The translations under genes and the position numbers were made by a program. Positions 15,152 through 24,475 of a DNA stretch of 42,337 bases are shown one piece after another. Numbering within the stretch: the first letter of the stretch is position 1; each line of letters starts with the position of its first letter. The notes beneath the pieces were generated by a model that had not been told where the DNA came from, ran no database searches, and saw only the letters and a program-made list of their open reading frames with translations. This DNA comes from Dehalococcoidia bacterium UBA6495 (GTDB taxonomy: Bacteria > Chloroflexota > Dehalococcoidia > Lucifugimonadales > UBA826). The DNA lies in contig DJMH01000013.1 of the NCBI GenBank assembly GCA_002435305.1, forward strand, positions 1 through 42,337, given 5' to 3'.

Positions 15152-17824
15152 CTAATTTAGTCTCTCAAGAATTTCATTTATTCGAGTTTCTCGGTCAGTG
15201 GATCTTTGTAGCCTTTCCTTTTCTTTTTCAACAACTTCTTCTGGTGCTTTGTCGACAAAAGATTGATTGGACAAACGCGTATTCAAAGACAAAATGTATT
15301 TAGTCAGTTCATTCCGCTCGTCCCGTAAGCGTTCCAATTCGCCGGTTAAATCCACGCCTTCTCCTAACGCGATGTAAGCTGTGCCCAGATTCTCTACAAT
15401 GGAGATTTCTCCGCTCTGCATCTGAAGTAAGGTTGAATCGCTAATTTCTGAAATGGCAAGGCCGGCGAAGTTTTCTAGAGTGGATTTTTCAGATTTCACC
15501 AGGCTTGATTCCATTCCGGAGGCAATTCTGCATTCTATCTTTTGTCTCTGTTGAATGTTTAATTCCGATTTCATATTTCTTATCGCTCGGATAAAATCGA
15601 TTAATTTACCCATTTCCGCGATGCTAGCTTCATCTATTGTTGTTTCAGAAATAACTGGATAGTCTGCCATGATTAAAGAGTCGGGCCAATCTTTCGGTGT
15701 ATCCAGTGATTTACATAAATTGCCCCAAATTTCTTCTGTAACAAATGGCAAGAATGGGTGTAATAACCTGAGGGTCCGCTCTAGAACGTATGCCAAAATA
15801 GATAATGGGGATTCAGTATCTCGGGTTTTCAACCTGTCCTTTGTTAATTCGATGTACCAGTCACAATATTCATTCCAAAGAAAATCGTGAATGTGTGTCT
15901 GAGCTTCACCAAACTGGAAATCCTCCATAAAGCGGTTCACATCTTTAGTCACTTGGTCAAGCCGTGAAAGTATCCATTTATCGTGCCGATTTAAGATGTT
16001 TTCAGGTTTGGCAGTTTTGATAGAATCTTCTCTTTTATTGAGATTTGAAATAACAAACCTGGATGCGTTCCATAACTTGTTGGCAAAATTACGGCTTGAT
16101 TCAAGTTTCTGTTCGTTCATCCTTAGATTATTTCCGGCCGATGTACCGGTCGTTAGTGCAAATCGTACCGCGTCTGCACCGTATTCATCTATCAGATCGA
16201 GGGGGTTGAGTACATTACCCTTAGTTTTGCTCATCTTTACCCCTTCCGGGTCCAGAACAAGACCGTGAAGATAAATCGTGTGGAATGGTATCCGACCCAT
16301 ATTGGATATTCCTAACATAATCATCCTTGCCACCCAGAAAAACAGAATATCGTATCCAGTTTCCATCACCGAGCCAGGATAGAAAGACTTCAAATCTTCA
16401 GTGTCATCAGGCCATCCGAGCGTCGAGTGTGTCCATAGTCCAGAGCTAAACCAGGTATCCAGTACGTCTTGGTCTTGTTGTAAATTCGACGACCCACAGG
16501 ATTTACAGGCTTGGGGGTCCTCATTGGTGACTGTTTCGGACAAACAATCTTCGCAGTACCACACTGGTATTTGGTGACCCCACCATAACTGTCTGCTTAC
16601 TGGCCAATCTCGAATATTTTCCATCCAGTTAAAATATACGCTAGTGAACCTTTCTGGGATGATCCGTATTTGATTTTCTTTCACAGCTTTTATTGCAGGT
16701 GCTGCCAAGGATTCCATTGATATATACCATTGCTTTGATATCAAGGGTTCGATGATTTCATCACATCTGTCACAATGGCCGATAGAATGCTGGAATGAAT
16801 CTGTTTCTACCAGCAAACCTTGGACTCTTAACTGCTCTTCAATCAGTGTCCTACATTCGAATCTATCTAGATCCTGAAATTCGCCTGCTGCAGAATTCAT
16901 TTTCCCGTCGCTTCCTATGACAGTTATTACGGGAAGGTTATTTCTGAGTCCTATCTCAAAGTCGACTGGATCGTGGGCTGGAGTCACCTTCAAGGCCCCC
17001 GTTCCAAACTCCGCCTCCACGGCTCCATCAGCTATTATCGGTATTAGCCGATTAGCTAGTGGTAATTTTATTTCTTTTCCTATGTATCTTTTGAATCTTT
17101 CGTCCTCCGGATTAACTGCGACGGCGGTGTCTCCCAGCATTGTTTCAGGTCTCGTGGTGGCTACCACTAGAAACCCTGACCCATCTGAAAAAGGATACCG
17201 GATCTGATACAAATTTCCGTCGACTTCCTTATATTTGACTTCGAGGTCAGATAAGGCAGTTGAGCATCTAGGGCACCAATTAGCTATCCGTTCTCCTCTA
17301 TAAATCAATCCCTTTTCATAGAGATCCACGAATGTTTTTCGTACCGCAGCTCTAGGTATTTCATCGAGGGTAAATTTGCTCCGAGACCAGTCACATGAAG
17401 TCCCGAGTCTACGAAGCTGTTCATAGATTCGGGTTCCATATGTTTCAACCCATTCCCATATCCGGGCCTCAAACTTTTCTCTGCCAAGTTGATATCGGTT
17501 AAGTCCTTCGGTTGCTAACAATCGTTCGACTACCACTTGAGTGGCTATACCGGCATGATCTGTACCTGGCAAATATAAAGTTGGTTCTCCCTTCATTCGA
17601 TGCCAACGTACTATCATGTCTTCAATTGCAATTGTCAGTGCATGACCCATGTGAAGTTCGCCCGTCACATTAGGAGGGGGCATTATCATGACAAAGGGTG
17701 GGTTATTGGAACTGGTATCTGGCTTGAAGTACCCAGATTCCTCCCAGAATTTATATATTCTGCCCTCAGTGTCCGCCGGGCTATATGCTCGGGACATATT
17801 TAATGGATTGCTATTTTGGGCCAT
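15152..17824 (-). CDS. valS: Valyl-tRNA synthetase
   Basis: 890-residue class Ia synthetase that charges tRNA-Val and edits Thr. HMGH at 58-61 is the HIGH motif; KMSKT at 530-534 is the KMSKS loop with a Thr variant. CPRC, CDRCDE and the CEDC...CKSC pair are zinc-ribbon elements around the editing insert, and DVLDTWFSSGLW is diagnostic of the family. The last ~65 residues (LERLRDERNEL to the end) form the tRNA-binding coiled-coil arm. Complete. It is the distal gene of a minus-strand run with the AAA ATPase, folB and the CitE-like gene, 67 bp after the ATPase stop. Confidence 0.98.
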   Translation of the reverse strand: MAQNSNPLNMSRAYSPADTEGRIYKFWEESGYFKPDTSSNNPPFVMIMPPPNVTGELHMGHALTIAIEDMIVRWHRMKGEPTLYLPGTDHAGIATQVVVERLLATEGLNRYQLGREKFEARIWEWVETYGTRIYEQLRRLGTSCDWSRSKFTLDEIPRAAVRKTFVDLYEKGLIYRGERIANWCPRCSTALSDLEVKYKEVDGNLYQIRYPFSDGSGFLVVATTRPETMLGDTAVAVNPEDERFKRYIGKEIKLPLANRLIPIIADGAVEAEFGTGALKVTPAHDPVDFEIGLRNNLPVITVIGSDGKMNSAAGEFQDLDRFECRTLIEEQLRVQGLLVETDSFQHSIGHCDRCDEIIEPLISKQWYISMESLAAPAIKAVKENQIRIIPERFTSVYFNWMENIRDWPVSRQLWWGHQIPVWYCEDCLSETVTNEDPQACKSCGSSNLQQDQDVLDTWFSSGLWTHSTLGWPDDTEDLKSFYPGSVMETGYDILFFWVARMIMLGISNMGRIPFHTIYLHGLVLDPEGVKMSKTKGNVLNPLDLIDEYGADAVRFALTTGTSAGNNLRMNEQKLESSRNFANKLWNASRFVISNLNKREDSIKTAKPENILNRHDKWILSRLDQVTKDVNRFMEDFQFGEAQTHIHDFLWNEYCDWYIELTKDRLKTRDTESPLSILAYVLERTLRLLHPFLPFVTEEIWGNLCKSLDTPKDWPDSLIMADYPVISETTIDEASIAEMGKLIDFIRAIRNMKSELNIQQRQKIECRIASGMESSLVKSEKSTLENFAGLAISEISDSTLLQMQSGEISIVENLGTAYIALGEGVDLTGELERLRDERNELTKYILSLNTRLSNQSFVDKAPEEVVEKEKERLQRSTDRETRINEILERLN

Positions 17825-17891
17825 TATTACTCCGAACCATAAAATATTAAATCGAAAAATTTAACTCAGTTAGTAAGGTATGTCGGGCAGG

Positions 17892-19292
17892 TTATATTAA
17901 ATACTTCGCGTTGTTGTTCTGTGAATCCTTGCTTAACTTGCTGCCGAGATATAATCCTTCTAAAATGAACTCAAGTGCCGAAATTATTGCACTGCTATCT
18001 GTCAGCGGATTACAAAGCAAAATCAATTTCTGTTGTAACGTTTCAGAATCTTTAATTGCTTCTAAATATTCACCATCAGATATTGAACTACCAGATTGTA
18101 CGGTTAATCCTTCCTCAAATTTTCCCAATAAGAAGTCAAATTCATCTGGTTCTGTATATTTTGCGAATACATTTGAAACAGCTCTATCTACAATATCCCC
18201 AATTATTTTTGTTTCTAGACCTTCCTCCACGGTCTCGAGCTCCACTTTACCGATAGTTGATGCTATTAGGTATGAGAGGTCGCTAATCCTCGGTGAGGAA
18301 ACAGAGTTGGTGGCAAGACTTCTTCTAAAGGATTGTCCTATCATCGTTTCAAAATTAGAAATAGAAACTCTTAAACTTACTCCAGATCTTTGGTTTATTT
18401 CTGGGCTCCTGCGCGCTAAATGGGTTATTTCTCCGATAATGTCTTTCATGAACTCAGGAATTTTAACTAATTGGTCGGAATCGGAGAATTTTTTATATTC
18501 CTGATTTACTATTTCCATTTCCTGTGAAACTTCAGCTGGATAATGGGTCCGGATCTGGGCGCCGTATCTGTCCTTGAGAGGGGTAATAATACGACCTCTG
18601 TTTGTGTAATCTTCGGGGTTGGCGGTGGCAACAATTATCATATCTAAAGGCAATCTAATCTGATGACCTTTTATCTGTATATCTCGTTCCTGCATTAAAT
18701 TGAATAAACTAACCTGTATTCTCTCAGTAAGGTCTGGGAGTTCATTTATACAGAACAAACCTCTATTTGTTCGAGGTATCATCCCATAATGTATTGCCAA
18801 CGCATCCGATAAATATCGCCCTTCAGCTACTTTGATAGGGTCAATTTCTCCTATTAAATCAGCCACTGAAACATCCGGGGTAGCAAGCTTCTCCGAATAA
18901 CGATCCTCTTTGGACAGCCAACTTAATTTTGTATCATTCTTGTCTTCGGCAAGAATTTCGATGCCATACTGGCTTATAGGATGGAGAGGGTCGTCATTTA
19001 TTTCAGAGCCTTTGATAAAGGGTATATGGTCATCCAGCAAATCTACCATAAGTCGGATTATTCTTGACTTGGCCTGCCCTCTCTCACCTAGCAGAATAAT
19101 ATCTTGCCCAGCGAGAATGGCGTTTTGTATTTGTGGGATAACGGATTGATCAAATCCAACGATTCCAGGAAACACTTCCAAGTCATCGCTAATTCTTTTA
19201 ACTAAATTGGTTCTAATTTCTTCTTTGACTGAACGGGATTTGTAACCCGATTCTACTAATGCACCTAATGTTTCTGGTAGATTTTCTGCCAC
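17892..19292 (-). CDS. MoxR/ChlI-type AAA+ ATPase
   Basis: 466 residues resembling magnesium-chelatase subunit I and MoxR ATPases. Walker A is GERGQAKS at 69-76, with Ala in place of the last Gly, a form I recall in this subfamily. The Walker B region is GLFCINELPDL, followed by ATANPEDYTNRGRI (sensor I) and PLKDRYGAQI. The C-terminal ~150 residues are helical. Such ATPases usually work with a von Willebrand factor A protein to remodel or metallate targets; no such partner lies next to it. ATG start, 23 bp after folB. The target is unknown. Confidence 0.88.
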   Translation of the reverse strand: MAENLPETLGALVESGYKSRSVKEEIRTNLVKRISDDLEVFPGIVGFDQSVIPQIQNAILAGQDIILLGERGQAKSRIIRLMVDLLDDHIPFIKGSEINDDPLHPISQYGIEILAEDKNDTKLSWLSKEDRYSEKLATPDVSVADLIGEIDPIKVAEGRYLSDALAIHYGMIPRTNRGLFCINELPDLTERIQVSLFNLMQERDIQIKGHQIRLPLDMIIVATANPEDYTNRGRIITPLKDRYGAQIRTHYPAEVSQEMEIVNQEYKKFSDSDQLVKIPEFMKDIIGEITHLARRSPEINQRSGVSLRVSISNFETMIGQSFRRSLATNSVSSPRISDLSYLIASTIGKVELETVEEGLETKIIGDIVDRAVSNVFAKYTEPDEFDFLLGKFEEGLTVQSGSSISDGEYLEAIKDSETLQQKLILLCNPLTDSSAIISALEFILEGLYLGSKLSKDSQNNNAKYLI

Positions 19293-19315
19293 TCTTAAAC
19301 CCTCTTAAATGAATT

Positions 19316-19693
19316 TTATTTACCTTTGTTACGGGTTAAGGTAACCCCCGCGTAATCTAGATTGGCTCCATTTATTGGTACGTCTGGTTTTTTAATTGTC
19401 ACAGATATTGATTCAATATCATAGTTGAGAAGTATCGCCTCTGAAATGTTTTTCGCCACACTTTCTAGGAGATTGTGAGGTGGTCCTTCCACAATCGATT
19501 TTACAGTTTTGAATAAATCAGAGTAGCTGACTGTGTCAGAAACCATGTCTGATAGAGACGGTTTAACTAAAGAACATTCGACGGTTACATCAACAACAAA
19601 TTTTTGCCCTACCAAACGTTCCTCAGGATTGACACCATGATATCCGTAAAACATCATACCTTTCAGCATGATTTGGTCTCGATTCTTCATCAA
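19316..19693 (-). CDS. folB: Dihydroneopterin aldolase
   Basis: Cleaves 7,8-dihydroneopterin to 6-hydroxymethyl-dihydropterin and glycolaldehyde in folate synthesis. 125 residues with the classical FYGYHGVNPEE segment (pterin-binding Glu), GQKFVVDV, TVSYSDLF, NLLESVAKNI and the catalytic Lys region TIKKPDVPI. Its start overlaps the stop of the upstream CitE-like gene by four bases. No other folate genes are in the window. Confidence 0.95.
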   Translation of the reverse strand: MMKNRDQIMLKGMMFYGYHGVNPEERLVGQKFVVDVTVECSLVKPSLSDMVSDTVSYSDLFKTVKSIVEGPPHNLLESVAKNISEAILLNYDIESISVTIKKPDVPINGANLDYAGVTLTRNKGK

Positions 19694-20565
19694 GAGGTAA
19701 TATCCATTTGCTTAGCTTGATTGAGGAGGGATTCCGCCCTTTTTACCACTGGCACGTCCACCACCTGACCGTTCAACGAAGTGGAGCCCCTGCCATTTGC
19801 TGCTGCTTCCTCGAAAACCTGAATAACTTCCACTGCATGGGCTATTTCTTCCTTGGAAGGTGAGAAACACTGGTTAATTATGTCTACTTGCAATGGGTGT
19901 ATTGCGAACTTTCCTTTAAAACCGATGGATCTAGATTGTTCGGAATTTAATTTCAAACTATCAGGGTCTCTAAAGCCGAAAAATGGGGTGTCCAAGGCCA
20001 AAACTCCCGCGGCCCTCGCGGCTATTGCTAGCTGACTTCGCGGGAAAAGTATTTCACGGTCGTCTTCATTTCGTTCGATGCCCATATCGTTGGTGAAATC
20101 TTCTGCTCCGAATGCGGCGGCAATTATACGATCATCAGAAGATAATATTTGGTGGGCGTTCAAAATGCCTACAGCCGTCTCTATCCAGAGCACTAGTTTG
20201 ATAGATCCCTTCGCGATACCACACTGAGTTTCCAATCCAGCAATAGCTTCTGAGATGACTGACACATCAGCAGGCGTGTTGATTTTTCCGACAGACACTC
20301 CATAAATGTTTGGTCCGACGATAGCCTCTAAATCAGTTTCGCAAAGGCCAGTATCTAATGAATTTATTCTTGGAATAACCTTTGTACCGGTATTTGCTAG
20401 CATTTCTAAGTTGATTGAGACAGTTTCTCGCGCTTGTGATTTATCGTCCCATGCTACAGAATCTTCCATATCTGGCACAAAAGCATCAGGAGAAAAGGAA
20501 GCGGCCTTGGTTAGCATGTTTGGCTGGTTTCCAGGGACAAATAGTAAACTTCTCAGATAAAGCAA
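19690..20565 (-). CDS. CitE-like HpcH/HpaI family lyase
   Basis: 291-residue TIM-barrel C-C lyase/thioesterase-like protein of the citrate lyase beta family (citramalyl-, malyl- or beta-methylmalyl-CoA type). Seen: RSLLFVPGNQPNML, PDMEDSV, IPRINSLDT (substrate Arg), LWIETAVGI with the metal Glu, AAFGAEDFTNDMG with the metal Asp, FAIHPLQVDIIN. The frame is open upstream to 20790, but a perfect AGGAGG (20571-20576) stands five bases before an in-frame TTG at 20563-20565 that gives MLYLRSLLFVPGN, matching the family start; the longer form would also overlap divergent cofE. Stand-alone CitE-like enzymes are CoA-ester lyases or hydrolases; no other citrate lyase subunits are present. Confidence 0.9.
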   Translation of the reverse strand: MLYLRSLLFVPGNQPNMLTKAASFSPDAFVPDMEDSVAWDDKSQARETVSINLEMLANTGTKVIPRINSLDTGLCETDLEAIVGPNIYGVSVGKINTPADVSVISEAIAGLETQCGIAKGSIKLVLWIETAVGILNAHQILSSDDRIIAAAFGAEDFTNDMGIERNEDDREILFPRSQLAIAARAAGVLALDTPFFGFRDPDSLKLNSEQSRSIGFKGKFAIHPLQVDIINQCFSPSKEEIAHAVEVIQVFEEAAANGRGSTSLNGQVVDVPVVKRAESLLNQAKQMDITS

Positions 20566-20652
20566 AAAAACCTCCTGCTTGCGAGAATATTGGAAATTAA
20601 CATAATAATGGTTTCGCGAGTATAACATTAAGAATTTTGAGGATATTGACTT

Positions 20653-21414
20653 ATGGGGAATATAGAAATTATAGGTCTGCACGGTCTTCCTGAATTCGAT
20701 ATTTCGCATGATTTGCCAAAATTGATTTACGAATCTTCGCTCTCCTCGACTGGAGGCATAAAATCCGGAGATGTGATAGTAGTTACTCAAAAAATTGTTT
20801 CCAAAGTTGAAGGAATGGTTCGTGATTTGCTAGATGTCATTCCTACCTCTGAAGCTTCTGAGTTGGCGGATAAACTTGGAAAAGACCCAAGATTGGTTCA
20901 AATGATTTTGGAACAGTCATCGGAAATTGTAAGGACGGATTTTGATAGGGGGGTTTTGATAACCGAGAGTATCCATGGCTTCATTTGTGCCAACGCAGGG
21001 ATTGATTCTTCTAACATAGAGGGAGATACTAAAATTGCCCTTCTACCAAGGGATTCAAATGCGTCTGCAAAAAAAATTCTCAAAGATCTGAAAAATTTAT
21101 CAGGTATAGACTCAATCGGTGTCATAATTTCAGACACATTTGGCCGTCCCTGGAGGGACGGACACGTAAATTTTGCCATTGGGTGCGCAGGAATGAGCCC
21201 TTACATAGACTACAAAGACACCATAGATGCCGTTGGCAAAGTACTTAAGGTGACCACGATAGCTGTTGCGGATGAATTAGCCGCGGCCTCTGAGTTAGTC
21301 ACTGGAAAGTCCTTAAACATTCCCGTGGTCCTAATTAGAGGATGCGAATTCAAGCCCGAAGGCCTAGTTGAGGAATCCTTGCTGAGACCGAAGGAAAACG
21401 ATCTATTTCGTTAG
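20653..21414 (+). CDS. cofE: Coenzyme F420-0:L-glutamate ligase
   Basis: Adds gamma-linked L-glutamate to F420-0 using GTP, giving the polyglutamate tail of the deazaflavin cofactor F420. The 253 residues match the single-domain archaeal/Chloroflexota type without the C-terminal FMN domain of actinobacterial FbiB. Seen: GDVIVVTQKIVSKVEG at 39-54, ICANAGIDSSN near 111, LLPRDSNASA, and the GTP/metal motif SDTFGRPWRDG at 160-170. Divergent from the CitE-like gene with an 87-bp spacer; its stop abuts the stop of the zinc-ribbon gene. Other F420 genes are not in the window. Confidence 0.95.
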   Translation: MGNIEIIGLHGLPEFDISHDLPKLIYESSLSSTGGIKSGDVIVVTQKIVSKVEGMVRDLLDVIPTSEASELADKLGKDPRLVQMILEQSSEIVRTDFDRGVLITESIHGFICANAGIDSSNIEGDTKIALLPRDSNASAKKILKDLKNLSGIDSIGVIISDTFGRPWRDGHVNFAIGCAGMSPYIDYKDTIDAVGKVLKVTTIAVADELAAASELVTGKSLNIPVVLIRGCEFKPEGLVEESLLRPKENDLFR

Positions 21415-21681
21415 TTATTCTTCCTCATCATAAGTGATGCTGGGGGCAACACTCACATAAGATGCTTCTCTGGTGGCACCAGTAGACTTTCCTAATTGGT
21501 CTAAGGAAATATCAGATCCCCAAGACGAACCTTCAAAATAATTCATGAAATCTCTTTGAGTACCACAAAGTTTGCATTTACCTGAACTAGTAGGTCCATC
21601 GGGATCACCTATGATCCAGTGGTGAAAACATGTTTTTTCACTTATGGGTTCAACTATATCTATCGAATCTACCTTGGCCAC
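21415..21681 (-). CDS. Small zinc-ribbon protein, conserved hypothetical
   Basis: 88 residues. Cys18 and His20/His21 in CFHHW plus Cys36 and Cys39 in CKLCG form an apparent zinc site around SSGKCKLCGTQRDF. The C-terminal half is polar and acidic, ending DEEE. I recall similar short proteins with HHW...G-x-CK-x-CG across Chloroflexota, always unnamed. GTG start with GAGGCGG upstream. Nothing in the context defines a role; a transcription or ribosome-associated function would be only a guess. Confidence 0.75.
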   Translation of the reverse strand: MAKVDSIDIVEPISEKTCFHHWIIGDPDGPTSSGKCKLCGTQRDFMNYFEGSSWGSDISLDQLGKSTGATREASYVSVAPSITYDEEE

Positions 21682-21730
21682 AATAACCGCCTCTGCTGCT
21701 CTTTAATAATTTCTCATCTTGAAGGTACTA

Positions 21731-21739
21731 AGTATACCA
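21731..21739 (-). promoter_or_regulatory. Extended -10 promoter for the zinc-ribbon gene
   Basis: On the minus strand TGG followed by TATACT gives an extended -10 element, about 50 bases before the GTG start at 21681. No -35 is evident. Confidence 0.4.
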
Positions 21740-21785
21740 TATTGTGATAAATTATAGAAATATTATCACTACCTGAAATATAAGG

Positions 21786-21806
21786 TTGGTAATTTATCTT
21801 TACCAA
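21786..21806 (-). terminator. Hairpin at the end of tenA
   Basis: TTGGTAA (21786-21792) and TTACCAA (21800-21806) form a 7-bp stem with a 7-nt loop that includes the tenA stop codon. The downstream strand is T-rich but interrupted, so termination is plausible, not certain. Confidence 0.35.
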
Positions 21807-22462
21807 GTCTCTAAAGTGTAGGCAGAATTCCAAAAGTTATATTCGTATTGAGTACTGGTGAAGAAAATATCTCTTAGGGTTTCTTGGTTAACGCTTGTCA
21901 TAGTTTTTGCCTCTCTATCGATAAAATTGCGGATCCATAGGGCCAGTTGCTCAAATTCATCAGAGTTGTACATTTCGATCCATCTCGAATATAGAGGATT
22001 ATTCTGTGGTACTCCTTTTTTAAATAAACGCTTCCCGATCTCTGAGTAACCCCATGAGCACGGCAAGATAGCAGTGGCTATTTCAGGTGTAGACCCTGAA
22101 TATCCTATTTCCAAAAGATGCCTTGTGTAGGCATGAGTGGCCGGCGACATTTTTGTGGCTAAAAGGTCCTTTTCTTGGATATTAAAGTCTTGGCAAAAGC
22201 TGATATGAAGAGCCATTTCCGTGTTCAAGGTTTCATTGAGCAGTGTGGCAAACCAGCTCATGTCGTCAAGGTGTTTTGATTTTGCGATGGCAAGAGATAT
22301 GACTTTAGAAAATTCAATCAGGAATAAATAATCTTGCTTCATATAGTGTTGGAATTTCTCAGGAGCAAGAGTTCCATCCCCTATTCCTTGCACAAAAGGG
22401 TGCATGTACTCTTTTTCCCAAAGATGATCCGCTTCTTCTCGAAGTAACTTTGTGTAACTCAT
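21800..22462 (-). CDS. tenA: Thiaminase II / aminopyrimidine aminohydrolase TenA
   Basis: Salvages degraded thiamine by deaminating 4-amino-5-aminomethyl-2-methylpyrimidine to the hydroxymethyl form. 220 residues, usual length. The active-site set matches B. subtilis TenA: Asp44 in KQDY, Tyr112 in AYTRHL, the nucleophile Cys135 in PCSWGYSEIG, and Glu207 in QYEYNFW. ATG start. It lies 12 bp after a cyclophilin-like gene. No TPP riboswitch is visible upstream, unlike the thiG operon about 9 kb away, so the two thiamine loci seem separately controlled. Confidence 0.95.
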   Translation of the reverse strand: MSYTKLLREEADHLWEKEYMHPFVQGIGDGTLAPEKFQHYMKQDYLFLIEFSKVISLAIAKSKHLDDMSWFATLLNETLNTEMALHISFCQDFNIQEKDLLATKMSPATHAYTRHLLEIGYSGSTPEIATAILPCSWGYSEIGKRLFKKGVPQNNPLYSRWIEMYNSDEFEQLALWIRNFIDREAKTMTSVNQETLRDIFFTSTQYEYNFWNSAYTLETW

Positions 22463-22474
22463 TTAAATATCCGA

Positions 22475-22855
22475 TTATCCTTTAACCACAACACTGATAT
22501 CTGCTCCGCCTCTCACCCCCCTGAAAAGCTTCTCGTCACCGTTGATATGACCAAATACATTCACTGCACTAGCAGCTCTTGGCTGATCATCGGTACTTGC
22601 AGGAGTCCGCCCGAAGAATATACAAAACGCATTACCCGGAGGCCAAAATGCAATATCTCCTGACGACACTAAATCTGAAGCCTCTGGATGCTCAGCAGTG
22701 CTGACGGGAATACCAAAGTATATTTCATCTCCCCATATGTTTGCTGTCCCTGATAAAGGTAACGAATTCCAGATTTGTTCAGCCATGTCTGATTCATTCA
22801 AAGTCGCATCAATCGAAAGGTTGTCAGCGTTTATTGTTATAGACCGCTCGTTCAT
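22475..22855 (-). CDS. Cyclophilin-like fold protein (TM1367/DUF369 type)
   Basis: 126 residues with the marks of the Cyclophil_like family: a start strand, AEQIWNSLPLSGTANIWGDEIYFGIPV, GDIAFWPPGNAFCIFFGRTPAS, and a closing RGVRGGADISVVV strand. The fold is that of cyclophilin without proven prolyl isomerase activity; function is unknown. It heads the pair with tenA. ATG start with a GGAGG-type site. The divergent glpK gene begins 107 bp away. Confidence 0.85.
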   Translation of the reverse strand: MNERSITINADNLSIDATLNESDMAEQIWNSLPLSGTANIWGDEIYFGIPVSTAEHPEASDLVSSGDIAFWPPGNAFCIFFGRTPASTDDQPRAASAVNVFGHINGDEKLFRGVRGGADISVVVKG

Positions 22856-22891
22856 GAAACCTCCTATTTACACGTTCGAGAGCAAAAAATG

Positions 22892-22919
22892 TTGACATAC
22901 TCAGGGTTCACCATACCAT
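22892..22919 (+). promoter_or_regulatory. Candidate sigma-70 promoter for glpK
   Basis: A perfect TTGACA (22892-22897), a 16-base spacer and TACCAT (22914-22919, four of six matches) precede the glpK ATG by 43 bases. Confidence 0.45.
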
Positions 22920-22962
22920 ATGATTCCACCCAAATTTTCAGTTTTAGGACTGGGTGAAATAT

Positions 22963-24459
22963 ATGACAGAAAAATATATCCTTGCAATTGATCAAGGAAC
23001 CACCGGTACGACAGTGGCCTTGGTGAATTCTAGTGGAGAATTATTTGCATCTAGCTATAGAGAGATAACTCAGTTTTACCCAAATCCTGGCTGGGTAGAA
23101 CATGACCCCCATGAAATATTAGAAAGTGTGTTTTTCGGCATGCGTGAGGTCATTAAGATCTCCAAAGTCTCGTTGAAAAACATAGTTTCCATCGGTATCA
23201 CAAACCAAAGAGAAACCACTCTAATATGGGATAGAAAAAGCGGGATACCAATACACAAAGCGATTGTATGGCAATGTAGGAGAACAACAGATATATGCCA
23301 GGAATTGATTGGTACTCCTAAGGCTGAAACGATAACCAAGGCAACAGGATTATCAATAGATCCATATTTCTCAGCAACCAAAATAAAATGGATATTAAAT
23401 TCCGTGCCAGGGGCATATATCAAGGCCAAGGATGGAGATTTGGCCTTTGGGACTGTTGATACTTGGATAATATGGAATATGACCAAGGGTAAAAATCATG
23501 TAACCGATGTGACGAACGCATCTCGCACAATGCTCTTTGATTTGAAAACCCTTGGATGGTCCAAACAAATCTTGGATATTTTTGATATACCATTTGAGTT
23601 ATTACCTGAAATTCGCGATTCAGATGCCCAATTCGGGTTATGTGAAGCTGATATCTTAGGGGAATTCAAAGTGCCCATTTCTGGAGTTCTCGGTGACCAG
23701 CATGCCTCCATGTTTGGCCAGGCCTGTTTTTCCGTGGGTTCAGCCAAGTGTACTTATGGGACGGGGGCTTTTTTATTGATGAATACCGGGAAAGACATCA
23801 AGATTTCTGACAAAGGATTACTTTCGACACTGGCCTGGAAAGTTAAAGGTGAAGTTGAGTATGCATTAGAGGGCAGCGTTTTTTCAGCTGGAGCGACCGT
23901 TCAATGGTTGAGAGATGAATTGGAACTCATTGAATCTTCCGCAGAAGTGGAGATACTTGCCCGTTCTGTCCAAGATAACGGAGGTATATATTTAGTTCCG
24001 GCATTTACCGGTTTGGGAGCCCCCCATTGGGACATGAATGCCAGAGCCACTATGGTTGGGATGACGAGAGGAACCAATAAAGGCCACATAGCTAGAGCAG
24101 CCCTAGAAGCTATTAGTTACCAATGCCAAGAGGTTTTGAAAATAATGCAACAGGATTCTGATTATGAAATATCTGAACTTAAGGTTGATGGTGGCGCCAC
24201 CGGCAACGAACTCCTGATGCAGATGCAAGCAGACATTAGTAACCTCAGGGTGAACAGGTCAAGGGTCCAGGAAACTACTGTTCTTGGCGCAGCATTTATA
24301 GCTGGTATAGGGGCGGGATTCTGGAAATCTAAGTCAGACATATCTTCAATACGGCATACAAAGAGAGTATATACTCCTTCAATGACTGATGAAGAAAGAA
24401 CTGAGAAATTAAGCTTCTGGGCTAAGGCGGTGGAAAGATCAAAAGAATGGATTTCTTAA
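22963..24459 (+). CDS. glpK: Glycerol kinase
   Basis: Phosphorylates glycerol to sn-glycerol 3-phosphate with ATP. 498 residues, the standard length. Seen: AIDQGTTGTT (phosphate 1), NQRETT and VWQCRRT (glycerol contacts), GVLGDQHASMFGQACF, KCTYGTGAFLLMNTG (phosphate 2 region) and LKVDGGATGNELLMQ (adenosine). The frame is open from a GTG at 22954, but the ATG at 22963 follows GGGTGA at the right spacing and gives the normal start MTEKYILAIDQG. It is followed 16 bp later by an Ldh2-family gene rather than the usual glpD or glpF. Confidence 0.97.
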   Translation: MTEKYILAIDQGTTGTTVALVNSSGELFASSYREITQFYPNPGWVEHDPHEILESVFFGMREVIKISKVSLKNIVSIGITNQRETTLIWDRKSGIPIHKAIVWQCRRTTDICQELIGTPKAETITKATGLSIDPYFSATKIKWILNSVPGAYIKAKDGDLAFGTVDTWIIWNMTKGKNHVTDVTNASRTMLFDLKTLGWSKQILDIFDIPFELLPEIRDSDAQFGLCEADILGEFKVPISGVLGDQHASMFGQACFSVGSAKCTYGTGAFLLMNTGKDIKISDKGLLSTLAWKVKGEVEYALEGSVFSAGATVQWLRDELELIESSAEVEILARSVQDNGGIYLVPAFTGLGAPHWDMNARATMVGMTRGTNKGHIARAALEAISYQCQEVLKIMQQDSDYEISELKVDGGATGNELLMQMQADISNLRVNRSRVQETTVLGAAFIAGIGAGFWKSKSDISSIRHTKRVYTPSMTDEERTEKLSFWAKAVERSKEWIS

Positions 24460-24475
24460 ATACGGGAGATAAAAT

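Noticed and set aside
15146..15157. 12-bp palindrome AATTAGCTAATT between secA and valS stops
   Set aside because: AT-rich, no loop and no T tract; too weak for a terminator or operator call.
20566..20790. 75-residue N-terminal extension of the CitE-like protein
   Set aside because: It overlaps the divergent cofE gene and lies outside the family; AGGAGG before the TTG at 20565 marks the start.
21682..21799. Possible TPP riboswitch for tenA
   Set aside because: No thi-box elements are present here or upstream of the tenA/cyclophilin-like pair.
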